The translations under genes and the position numbers were made by a program. Below, piece by piece: positions 44,700-52,075 of a stretch of 64,000 nt of DNA. Each line of letters starts with the position of its first letter. Position 1 is the stretch's first letter. A model generated the notes under the pieces. That model searched no databases. It was not told the DNA's origin and worked only from the letters and a program-made list of their open reading frames with translations. Source of the DNA: Ornithinibacillus salinisoli (lineage in GTDB: Bacteria; Bacillota; Bacilli; Bacillales; Amphibacillaceae); assembly GCF_042682545.1 (NCBI RefSeq), contig NZ_JBHUHQ010000002.1, one strand, 5' to 3'.

Positions 44700-44729
44700 A
44701 TTATACAAAATAAACCAAGCTAACTACAA
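44700..44729 (-). promoter_or_regulatory. Promoter of the putative antitoxin RNA
   Basis: On the minus strand TTGTAG (44729-44724) and consensus TATAAT (44705-44700) are 18 bases apart. No protein gene on the minus strand begins downstream before the toxin region, so the transcript should be non-coding. Confidence 0.6.
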
Positions 44730-44758
44730 CATCTTTTTGTCAAAATTATTAAACTTTT

Positions 44759-45265
44759 TTACAAGTACGTAGTTATTTGTTGCCAATCCGCTATTTTTCC
44801 ATCCAAGGTTTTGTTATACCTTCCAGGAACCGGACTTGACGATGGTAGTTTAATGACGTCAACGTTTAGAAAATTTTCTTTCTCAAAGTACTTATTAAAT
44901 GTCTGAAAAGACTTTGTTCCATTACAAGCAATTAAACGAATACTGGGGAAATCTTTTATAAGTTGATCTAGGTCATTCGGCTCTTCTGCTATTATATCCG
45001 CATCAAGGCTTCCTTCCCTGTAACAAGCATTGATGGTATCCCACAATGCTATATGATGATGTTTTATTAGGGCTAGCTTGTCTTCGTAGTTCAGAATCGG
45101 CGTGTCATGCTCAAGAATATTCATCATAATCTTCCAGAAATGATTGCGTGGATTGCCATAATATTCTTGTTTTTCTAATGACTGTTTACTTGGCATGGAT
45201 CCGAGAATGAGCACCCGTGGTTGATCTGAGATAACAGGCGCTAAACCAATTAATTTTTCTGACAT
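44759..45265 (-). CDS. DNA-deoxyinosine (hypoxanthine) glycosylase
   Basis: Uracil-DNA-glycosylase superfamily enzyme of 168 residues that removes hypoxanthine arising from adenine deamination. Motif 1 is ILGSMPS near 22, followed by YYGNPRNHFWKI near 35-46, the hallmark of the DNA-deoxyinosine glycosylase/Mug-like subgroup; the second motif is near LPSSSPVPG at 140-148. Start ATG 45265. Stand-alone gene, immediately upstream of the putative antitoxin promoter. Confidence 0.87.
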   Translation of the reverse strand: MSEKLIGLAPVISDQPRVLILGSMPSKQSLEKQEYYGNPRNHFWKIMMNILEHDTPILNYEDKLALIKHHHIALWDTINACYREGSLDADIIAEEPNDLDQLIKDFPSIRLIACNGTKSFQTFNKYFEKENFLNVDVIKLPSSSPVPGRYNKTLDGKIADWQQITTYL

Positions 45266-45392
45266 ATTATTTAATACCCCTTTTTACAAAATTCTACACT
45301 ACTTGTCAATCTTTATTATTTACTAAATCTTAATAAGTGTCATAGAAAAAGTATCAAATTATGATTTAGGCTGAATTTCTTATCCACTCATC

Positions 45393-45425
45393 AAAAAAGG
45401 AGGAGCTCATTTAAGCCACCTCCTT
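45393..45425 (-). terminator. Terminator of the DUF4352 lipoprotein gene
   Basis: On the minus strand AAGGAGG-tg-GC / GC-t-CCTCCTT, followed by TTTTTT, just beyond the stop. Confidence 0.82.
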
Positions 45426-45434
45426 CACAAATGT

Positions 45435-46016
45435 TTATTGATTTAGATCGTCTGATGTTATGACCCAAGTTGCCTTTCCAGAATCAAACGGGTCACTAAA
45501 TTGAAGCTCATATTTGCCAGACTTTGGAACATCAAATGGAATTTCACCACGTAATTTTTTCTCAGGTGCAATTGTACCATCGAATTGTCCTTGAATACCT
45601 TCTGTTAATATCGTTGTCGTATAAGTATAGCCTTCCTCATCATATAATTCCACATTCACAATCGAACTTACAACAACTTCTTCCTCTGTATTATTTTCAG
45701 CAGTTAAATTAACAACTATGAATTGATCATTTTCCGGCTCATCAATTTCTCCACCTGGTTCCACACGCACTTCATTAAGAGTAACATTAAGTCCTTCCAA
45801 GTCGGCGGATTCACCAACACTCAGTTCTTCTTTATTCTCTCCACCCTTATTATCTTCCTTGTCATCAGCAGCATCTTCAGCTTTATCACCGTCTTTTTGC
45901 TCTTCGGTGTCCTTACCTTCTTCTTTATCCGCATCCTCACCATCTCCGCCACAGCCTGATAAGACGAGGACGAATGATAATAATAAATATGAAATAATAC
46001 TATTTAATTTTTTCAA
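45435..46016 (-). CDS. DUF4352 lipoprotein
   Basis: Cell-surface lipoprotein of 193 residues. Signal peptide with lipobox LVLSGCG, a strongly acidic low-complexity linker (about 25-68, rich in D/E/K) and a C-terminal immunoglobulin-like DUF4352 domain (about 72-190) with paired motifs FIVVNLTAENNTEEE and RGEIPFDVPKS. The acidic linker fits a surface protein of a salt-tolerant bacterium. Start is TTG 46016, six bases after GGAGGG. Function of the domain is not established. Confidence 0.83.
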   Translation of the reverse strand: MKKLNSIISYLLLSFVLVLSGCGGDGEDADKEEGKDTEEQKDGDKAEDAADDKEDNKGGENKEELSVGESADLEGLNVTLNEVRVEPGGEIDEPENDQFIVVNLTAENNTEEEVVVSSIVNVELYDEEGYTYTTTILTEGIQGQFDGTIAPEKKLRGEIPFDVPKSGKYELQFSDPFDSGKATWVITSDDLNQ

Positions 46017-46183
46017 CTTGTTCCCTCCAAATAAGTTTATCATCCCTATTTATTCACAAAAAAAGTTAAATTATACGAAAATGGACTACTTGGAGGTAGT
46101 AAAGCAATATAATATGATAAGATAAGTATAGAAGTAATTACGAAGCATTTGTACATATAGAAATTAACAAGGGAGGCATATTT

Positions 46184-46503
46184 TTGAAGAAATCATTAAA
46201 AATCACACTCACTGTTGTAAGTGGAATAATAATAGGAATTGCCACTCTTGTATTCACATTTATAAATGGAATGAAACCTAATGAGCAAGAGGAAGAAAAG
46301 TAATTGCGCAGGCAGAAGAATATATAGAAGAAAATTTTGATAGTGATAATTATGAAATATACGATGTTGTGTATGATAACATGGGGAATTTTACGGATTT
46401 TGATTATGCAGCCAAAGTACGTAATTTAAATACTGATGAAGAACTTTATGTGTATTATCATGAGCAATATAATCAAATAGTACATAGAACTAAAGAAGAA
46501 TGA
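46184..46503 (+). pseudogene. Small membrane-anchored protein gene with a frameshift
   Basis: TTG 46184 follows GGGAGG. The frame codes a signal-anchor (KKSLKITLTVVSGIIIGIA) and stops at TAA 46301 after 39 residues. From 46300 the next frame carries on as VIAQAEEYIEENFDSDNYEI and about 50 more residues to TGA 46501. A single A missing from the A4 run at 46296-46299 would join them into one protein of about 106 residues. The joint is at the point where the anchor would meet a soluble alpha-rich domain. It is either a frameshift mutation or a sequencing error in a homopolymer. Family not recognised. Confidence 0.7.
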
Positions 46504-46619
46504 CAATAACACATGAAATCCCAGTAAATATTGATAATCATTCATATATTCATGTGTCCGTCAGTTCGGAATTATTTTAGCAATAAAGAAAATAAAATTT
46601 TGATGGTAAGTTTTCCACC

Positions 46620-46817
46620 CTAATCTTGTCTATCTTGGACATTCGCAAGTGATGAAAAGAATAAACCGATTCCTAAAAAAATAAACATGACCGAATGTGA
46701 TCGTACCAACTTAAAATCACCTTCGTTTATCTCCTGAACTAGAAAGATAAGACCCATAATCAAAAAAATCATAGCTAATGCAAATGTGAGTTTTGTAAAT
46801 AATGATAATTTCTTCAT
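46620..46817 (-). CDS. Small two-helix membrane protein
   Basis: Protein of 65 residues with hydrophobic segments at about 8-28 and 42-60 and short polar ends. GAGGTAGAAGG precedes ATG 46817. It starts four bases after the Nudix gene on the same strand, so the two are probably co-transcribed. No family recognised; nothing in it suggests an enzyme. Confidence 0.65.
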   Translation of the reverse strand: MKKLSLFTKLTFALAMIFLIMGLIFLVQEINEGDFKLVRSHSVMFIFLGIGLFFSSLANVQDRQD

Positions 46818-46821
46818 CCTT

Positions 46822-47271
46822 CTACCTCATTTCAAAATGGTTATTAAAAAAATTCCTTGTATTTGAATGTGTGAGAAGAAGTAACAATGTATCCCTATCC
46901 ACAATTTCTATTGCACTTATCTCCGTATCACTCGGCTGAAGATATTCCATATCTCCTACATATTCAACATGAAACATCGTTGTTTCTTGCTTCCTATAAC
47001 CGATCGTGCTCTGTACCTGTCTAGGAAAGTCAAAGCATAACTTTTCGTCAAATTGTTTTACTACTTCAAAATCACTACAACCGGTTTCTTCTTTTAATTC
47101 GCGCAAGATAGCATCTTTAAGGGAACTGTCACTTGATTGAACACCACCTTTTACAAAATCCCATTCACCATTAATGTTCTTTTTCCCATGAGTTGTATTT
47201 ATTTTTGTCTTATGCACAATTAAAAATCGTTTTCTATATGTAATAATTGCGCCAACTGCGATTCGAATCAT
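46822..47271 (-). CDS. Nudix hydrolase
   Basis: Cytosolic protein of 149 residues with a Nudix fold. The box region reads GGVQSSDSSLKDAILRELKE then ETGC: the REL-x-EE-x-G core is intact but the first conserved Glu (G-x5-E) is replaced by Ser/Asp. Such changes occur in functional members, so activity towards nucleoside diphosphate derivatives is plausible but not assured. It lies eight bases downstream of the Clp_N-GNAT gene, and its frame extends toward that gene without overlap. Confidence 0.83.
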   Translation of the reverse strand: MIRIAVGAIITYRKRFLIVHKTKINTTHGKKNINGEWDFVKGGVQSSDSSLKDAILRELKEETGCSDFEVVKQFDEKLCFDFPRQVQSTIGYRKQETTMFHVEYVGDMEYLQPSDTEISAIEIVDRDTLLLLLTHSNTRNFFNNHFEMR

Positions 47272-47279
47272 ATTTTCAC

Positions 47280-48137
47280 CTACAATCCATTCTTTGGAAT
47301 CACAACAGCATGACAGGCTTTTTCATAAAATTCCATTGGTCCAGCACCGCCGATAATAGCGTATTCATATCCAATATCTTTCATATCTCTCAAACAATGA
47401 TGGAGCAAGGAGTAGCCAATCCCACGTACACGCTTATCCATGACGACCCCCATTGGTCCGAAATATCCTTTCTTTTGTTGATAAACATCAAAAGCTGCAA
47501 AACCAATGACTTTTCCATCATCATTACATGCAATATATATAGGGGGATGATCCGTGTGTATCCCACTTTCCACAGTTTGCTTCCATTCCGTTGAAAAGCA
47601 CTGTTCCACAAAGGAGAGCAAATTTTCACGATCAGCTCTCGTTACCTTCTTGATATTTAGGGTATTAACTTTTTGTGGAAATGTATAACCATGTAAATGA
47701 GTTATCATATCTCTTGCGGTTGTACCAAGGTTTAACATGGTTTGCTTTTGTTCTTCTGTTATAAACCTGTTCATTGTAGCATTGGTCAGTAAAGCTTTCA
47801 AAACATGACCTTCATTTACTAATATTTGATTATAATGTTGCATATATATAGAAGCTTTTTCCAATACCTCTTTAACATCTGCAGTAACATATAATTGAAG
47901 TTGCTCATCGAAGAACGATTCATCATTAGAGGAACCTTCTGAACAATTCCGTAAAGCAACTTCATCCAAACTTGCTTTTAGCTTAATTTCTCCAAGAACC
48001 CCTGTTTTTTCTTGAAGGAATCCAAGTAGGAGATGCACTGGTGTTAAACTGCTATGATTGGTATTTTCCATTTCTTGAACGGCCAAGGAAAAAACTCGCT
48101 TCATTCTGTTTGTATAGTTCACGGTAAGACTGTTCAA
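47280..48137 (-). CDS. Clp N-terminal domain fused to a GNAT acetyltransferase
   Basis: Protein of 285 residues with two modules. Residues about 10-130 carry the double Clp_N motif found in ClpA/ClpC, which binds adaptors or substrates: TPVHLLLGFLQEKTG near 32 and VNEGHVLKALL near 108. Residues about 157-285 form a GNAT domain with the acetyl-CoA loop VVMDKRVRGIGYSLLHHCL near 237. There is no AAA ATPase. The domain pair suggests an acetyltransferase guided to Clp-type partners or arginine-marked proteins, but this is inference. It is followed by Nudix and a small membrane protein gene. Confidence 0.83.
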   Translation of the reverse strand: MNSLTVNYTNRMKRVFSLAVQEMENTNHSSLTPVHLLLGFLQEKTGVLGEIKLKASLDEVALRNCSEGSSNDESFFDEQLQLYVTADVKEVLEKASIYMQHYNQILVNEGHVLKALLTNATMNRFITEEQKQTMLNLGTTARDMITHLHGYTFPQKVNTLNIKKVTRADRENLLSFVEQCFSTEWKQTVESGIHTDHPPIYIACNDDGKVIGFAAFDVYQQKKGYFGPMGVVMDKRVRGIGYSLLHHCLRDMKDIGYEYAIIGGAGPMEFYEKACHAVVIPKNGL

Positions 48138-48171
48138 AAAGCTCCCTCCTCATCTTTTATCGACACAAGCA

Positions 48172-48582
48172 TCACGATAAATCAAATAATATATCCTTTA
48201 ATTCTTGTGTAGATTTTTTGGATAGTGTATACACAACATGTGTATTTTCTACTCTCATTATAGAACCTCGTTCCATATCTTCCCTTAGCCAAAGATGAAA
48301 TCCTTCTTCCTTACCATCAGAAGAGATCACGTTCAAGTCGAAATCACCAAAATCCATGTCAACTACCCCTTCTTCTTTCTTAGCCGAATGAATAGCTTCC
48401 ATGAATGTTTCTACCGTTTCTTCATCCGTAAACACAACCGGATCTTCGTGATTCACACTACCGAATGTATCAAATTCAGTGACTTGGATTTCAACTACAT
48501 TTGTTATATTTATATCGTTAGAAGAACACGCCACGATATTCATAACAACAATTAATAGGAATAGATTTTTAAACCATTTCAT
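48172..48582 (-). CDS. YhfM-like lipoprotein
   Basis: Exported protein of 136 residues: basic start, hydrophobic core and lipobox IVACS give a lipid-anchored N-terminus. The mature part, with VVDMDFGDFDLNVI near 78 and FHLWLREDMERG near 97, resembles the YhfM family of Bacillus as I remember it. No catalytic signature. It precedes the Clp_N-GNAT gene by 34 bases on the same strand. Confidence 0.78.
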   Translation of the reverse strand: MKWFKNLFLLIVVMNIVACSSNDINITNVVEIQVTEFDTFGSVNHEDPVVFTDEETVETFMEAIHSAKKEEGVVDMDFGDFDLNVISSDGKEEGFHLWLREDMERGSIMRVENTHVVYTLSKKSTQELKDILFDLS

Positions 48583-48624
48583 ATCGAATCACCTTCTCCA
48601 ATAAGTAGAACCTTGCAAGACGAT

Positions 48625-49380
48625 TTACTTAGTATGTTTACGAATGAAAGAAATACACTTTTTCGCTATCATATCTTTGTCATTATCAAGGGTTGCCACA
48701 TGATAACTGTTTTCTAGTATCACGATAGATTTATCATCTGATGAAATATTTTGGTAGATTTCTAAGGAGTTGTCTGGTGGAACAACATGATCTATAGTGG
48801 AAGAAAAAATAAGAGTTGGAACCGTTATTTTCTCTAAATCTTTCCGAACCATGTTCATTAATGCAAGCAAATCTCCCATTGATTTAACAGGAGTTTTCGG
48901 ATAAGCTAACTCTTCTACTCCATCTTTTTTAATGTCGGAACCTATTCCGTCAACAAATCGTTCCTCACCGTCTTTGATCTCATGATAATACGACTCCATT
49001 TCAGGTAAGTTAGTCGCTGCATTTATCGGCATAATTCCTGCAATTTCCGGATCATTCTCCGCAAGATAAAGTGATAGTGTTCCACCCATTGATAACCCGA
49101 CAACAAATAGACTGGAACATGTTTCTTTTAATTTTTCTACTCCCGCTTCAACATTTCCAATCCAGTCCTGGTATGAGGCTCTTTCCATATCTTCTTGATG
49201 AGTACCATGTCCGGTTAATCGTGGACCATAAACAGTAAATCCTCGTTCCGCTATCTGTTTCCCAATGTCATACATACTTTGTGTTGTTCCCGTAAAACCG
49301 TGACTTACCAAAACCCCTATTTCGTTTCCTGGAAAATAGAACTCCTCAGCGTTTTCCAATACAGAATACTTTTCTACCAT
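48625..49380 (-). CDS. Monoacylglycerol lipase / carboxylesterase
   Basis: Alpha/beta hydrolase of 251 residues very similar in layout to the bacterial monoacylglycerol lipase bMGL. Catalytic triad by position: Ser97 in GLSMGG, Asp196 in STIDHVVP, His227 in NSYHVATLD. Oxyanion segment HGFTGT is at 27-32, and the cap region lies at about 120-170. No signal peptide. It probably hydrolyses monoacylglycerols or short esters in lipid turnover. Transcribed toward the YhfM-like gene, 42 bases away. Confidence 0.91.
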   Translation of the reverse strand: MVEKYSVLENAEEFYFPGNEIGVLVSHGFTGTTQSMYDIGKQIAERGFTVYGPRLTGHGTHQEDMERASYQDWIGNVEAGVEKLKETCSSLFVVGLSMGGTLSLYLAENDPEIAGIMPINAATNLPEMESYYHEIKDGEERFVDGIGSDIKKDGVEELAYPKTPVKSMGDLLALMNMVRKDLEKITVPTLIFSSTIDHVVPPDNSLEIYQNISSDDKSIVILENSYHVATLDNDKDMIAKKCISFIRKHTK

Positions 49381-49430
49381 ACGATTAATCTCCCTTCACA
49401 TTAAAAATTGTTTTATTTTTATTAATTACC

Positions 49431-49763
49431 TTAAATAAGCTTTCTTTCAAATAAGACATAGGAAACCAAACGATAAACGATTGGTATTAGTGCTAATAAA
49501 GACAGATATTTTTCTGGACTTGGTAAAAATAGGAGAAGCATACCAAGTATGACTGATATAACTGTAACTACATTACCAGCAAATCCATTAATCGGTGTAT
49601 TATCTAACAAAAAAGATGTTGCGCCTTTTAAATCCTTCGAATAGCAATTTTCATGGTAGGCAACTATTCCGATAATCATGGTTGCTGTCACTAACTCCTC
49701 CTTGTTATCAATTGTGTCAGCACAGCGTTCACAAAAAACTTTTGCTTTGGTTATGACGATCAC
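49431..49763 (-). CDS. Zinc-ribbon-like two-helix membrane protein
   Basis: Protein of 110 residues starting at GTG 49763. The soluble N-terminus has a C-x2-C pair (Cys11, Cys14) and an H-x2-C pair (His37, Cys40), a pattern suited to one zinc ion. Two hydrophobic segments follow at about 60-80 and 85-105. I do not recognise the family. A possible role is a membrane-bound scaffold or redox/zinc sensor, but there is no direct evidence. The start codon is uncertain because no strong ribosome site is visible. Confidence 0.62.
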   Translation of the reverse strand: MIVITKAKVFCERCADTIDNKEELVTATMIIGIVAYHENCYSKDLKGATSFLLDNTPINGFAGNVVTVISVILGMLLLFLPSPEKYLSLLALIPIVYRLVSYVLFERKLI

Positions 49764-49834
49764 CTCAGACTATTTACTATACTTCTAATTTCGACATTTT
49801 CCTATCCATCTCCTTCTACTTACTCAAAATTAAT

Positions 49835-49869
49835 AATAACCCCTTTCAAATTGATCCAAAGGGGTTATT
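49835..49869 (-). terminator. Terminator of the small oxidase-like gene
   Basis: Perfect 12-bp stem AATAACCCCTTT / AAAGGGGTTATT with an 11-base loop, just beyond the stop of the 49873-50247 gene; the following minus-strand tail is A/T-rich. Confidence 0.8.
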
Positions 49870-49872
49870 ACT

Positions 49873-50247
49873 CTATTGATCTAGATTTTTTAATATATTG
49901 TATCCAAAAATGTATATTCCTAAGACAGTAACAACTCCACCAATTGCTACAAACGTTAAGAATAAATCACCAGCACCTGAAATCGCTAGAGCTAACCCTC
50001 CCATCATAACTGGTAATCCAATATTATGGAGCCAAAAGTGGACTTTTGCTGAAGCAGTTTCAGCTAGGTGTGGAAACAGTTTATAAAAGATACCTGCGAT
50101 TGCTAAGGATACCCAGCCAAGTAGATTGACATGTGCATGCACACCCGTTAAATTGTAATCATGTGCCATGGACATGTATAATCCCAGTGTGACACCAATA
50201 ATAAAGTACCAAATGGATATTTTGATTAACGTATTACCCACAAACAA
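49873..50247 (-). CDS. Small cytochrome-oxidase-subunit-I-like membrane protein
   Basis: Protein of 124 residues with four hydrophobic segments. The HAHVNLLGW motif near 38 and a second His region KVHFWLHNIG near 69 resemble the haem-ligand helices of oxidase/nitric-oxide-reductase subunit I, but the protein is only a quarter of that length, and it lacks the other helices needed for a haem-copper site. Such mini-proteins are annotated 'cytochrome c oxidase-like' in Bacillus. It may bind haem or act in assembly; the function is unknown. Confidence 0.75.
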   Translation of the reverse strand: MFVGNTLIKISIWYFIIGVTLGLYMSMAHDYNLTGVHAHVNLLGWVSLAIAGIFYKLFPHLAETASAKVHFWLHNIGLPVMMGGLALAISGAGDLFLTFVAIGGVVTVLGIYIFGYNILKNLDQ

Positions 50248-50381
50248 TTCCCCTCTCTACATTTAGAATCGATACTAAGTATATGAATAGGGGGAGATAC
50301 ATAGGACTATTTTTGGGAAAACGGAATGAAAATAAGTAATTATTCTATTTTAATTTCAAATTTGAATCGGAGGTCGTAACC

Positions 50382-50960
50382 ATGTCTAAAAGACTTATTT
50401 TAGCCTCAACATCACCGCGTCGACAAGAACTACTACAACAAGTCAACATACCATTTACTTTACGAAAACAAGAAACGAATGAATCTCAAATTATAACAAG
50501 TGATCCGGTGGATAAAGTGAAGCAATTAGCCACTCTAAAAAATAACAATATTTCTCTCGAGCATGAAGATGAAGTTATCCTGACTGCGGATACAGTCGTA
50601 TCTTTTCATAATCATATTTTTGAAAAGCCAAAACATAAAGAAGATGCACATGAGATGTTATCTGCTTTGAGTGGAGAGGTGCATGAAGTATATACTGGTG
50701 TCATGATTCGATCAAAAGAAAGTAAACATGTATTTGTTGAAAAAACAGAAGTAGAATTTTGGTCTTTATCTCAAAAAGAAATAGAATGGTATATTTCAAC
50801 ACAGGATCCTTACGATAAAGCAGGTGCATATGGAATCCAAAGCATCGGATCGATATTCGTTAAACAAGTTGTTGGTGATTACTATAATGTTGTTGGATTA
50901 CCGATATCCCGTGTCGTTAGGGAACTTAGAAATTTCTCTGTATTTCCAGAAAATAGTTAA
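50382..50960 (+). CDS. maf: Maf-family nucleotide pyrophosphatase
   Basis: House-cleaning enzyme of 192 residues that hydrolyses dTTP, UTP or modified nucleotides and is linked to septum formation. Motifs: N-terminal SxSPRR (ASTSPRRQELL), ADTVV near 68, and KAGAYGIQ near 145, as in the YhdE/Maf group. ATG 50382 follows CGGAGGTCG. Here it stands alone, unlike the maf-radC-mreB order of B. subtilis. Confidence 0.91.
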   Translation: MSKRLILASTSPRRQELLQQVNIPFTLRKQETNESQIITSDPVDKVKQLATLKNNNISLEHEDEVILTADTVVSFHNHIFEKPKHKEDAHEMLSALSGEVHEVYTGVMIRSKESKHVFVEKTEVEFWSLSQKEIEWYISTQDPYDKAGAYGIQSIGSIFVKQVVGDYYNVVGLPISRVVRELRNFSVFPENS

Positions 50961-51104
50961 GCTATTCATGCCACCTTTTCACTACTATAATCGATTGTAG
51001 TCTTGAATAAGTGGCAATTTCTTCTATAAAATTATCTTCTAATTATTCTAATATCTGCTATCATAAAACGTAGCAATAGATTTTTCAGAAAACGGGGGAG
51101 TTAC

Positions 51105-52055
51105 ATGAAAGCAATCTTAATTGGGCTCATTTCTGCGTTATTTTTTTCCGTTACCTTTGTATTAAACCGGTCGATGGAACTAGATGGAGGAAGTTGGATT
51201 TGGAGTTCCTCCCTACGATTTATTTTTATGCTTCCAATGTTACTCATCATTGTTGGGTACAAGAAAAATGTGAAACCAGTCATTCTACATATAAAATCCA
51301 ACCCAATCGAATGGATAATTTGGAGTACCGTTGGTTTTGGTTTGTTTTACGCTCCATTAACATTTGCTACGATTTATGGTCCAGGCTGGCTTGTTGCAGC
51401 TACTTTTCAAATCACCATTATCGCAGGTTCGTTACTTGTACCTTTTCTGAGCAAAAAAAAGAAGCATACAATTCCATTGCAAAGTATACTTATTTCTTTG
51501 GTTATTATTGCCGGAGTATTCCTTATGCAACTTGAACATGCATCTGCTGTTTCCACTACAAGTGTTTTATTATGTGTCATACCGTTAATTATTTCAGCAT
51601 TTAGTTATCCACTAGGTAATCGAAAAATGATGCAGGTTGTAGATGGGAAATTGAATACGTTTCAACGCATATTAGGGATGACTATTGCATCCATGCCATT
51701 GTGGATAGTCCTTTCCATTTATGGAATGTTTACACATGGATTACCTAGTTCAAGCCAGGTCACGCAAACATTCATTGTCTCTATTTCATCAGGAATCATT
51801 GCTACAGTATTATTCTTCTATGCAACAGAAATGGTTCGTAATGATAATCAAAAACTAGCTGGTGTTGAAGCGACACAGTCAGGTGAGGTTGTGTTTGCAT
51901 TATTTGGGGAAATCCTTATCCTACATACTGCCTTTCCAAGCACCATTTCCTTTATCGGGATGTTCCTCGTTATTATCGGAATGATTTTACACAGTATTGT
52001 ATCTGCATATGGAAACAAACATAAGAGCATCAAAAATATTAAGCAGGGTGCGTGA
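51105..52055 (+). CDS. DMT-superfamily multidrug efflux transporter (EamA-like)
   Basis: Ten-helix membrane transporter of 316 residues, of the 'multidrug resistance efflux' branch of the drug/metabolite transporters. Two homologous halves are visible, each with five hydrophobic segments. The N-terminal FFSVTFVLNRSMELDGGSWIW is typical of this branch. GGGGGAG lies before ATG 51105. The stop codon is inside the terminator stem shared with the convergent MFS gene. Substrate unknown. Confidence 0.84.
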   Translation: MKAILIGLISALFFSVTFVLNRSMELDGGSWIWSSSLRFIFMLPMLLIIVGYKKNVKPVILHIKSNPIEWIIWSTVGFGLFYAPLTFATIYGPGWLVAATFQITIIAGSLLVPFLSKKKKHTIPLQSILISLVIIAGVFLMQLEHASAVSTTSVLLCVIPLIISAFSYPLGNRKMMQVVDGKLNTFQRILGMTIASMPLWIVLSIYGMFTHGLPSSSQVTQTFIVSISSGIIATVLFFYATEMVRNDNQKLAGVEATQSGEVVFALFGEILILHTAFPSTISFIGMFLVIIGMILHSIVSAYGNKHKSIKNIKQGA

Positions 52056-52075
52056 CATATCACGCACCCTGCTAT
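52043..52075. terminator. Bidirectional terminator between DMT and MFS transporter genes
   Basis: Perfect 13-bp stem GCAGGGTGCGTGA / TCACGCACCCTGC with a four-base loop between convergent genes. The T-runs are short. Confidence 0.82.

Noticed and set aside
45859..46125. Plus-strand Ser/Pro-rich frame
   Set aside because: Shadow of the acidic linker and signal peptide of the DUF4352 lipoprotein.
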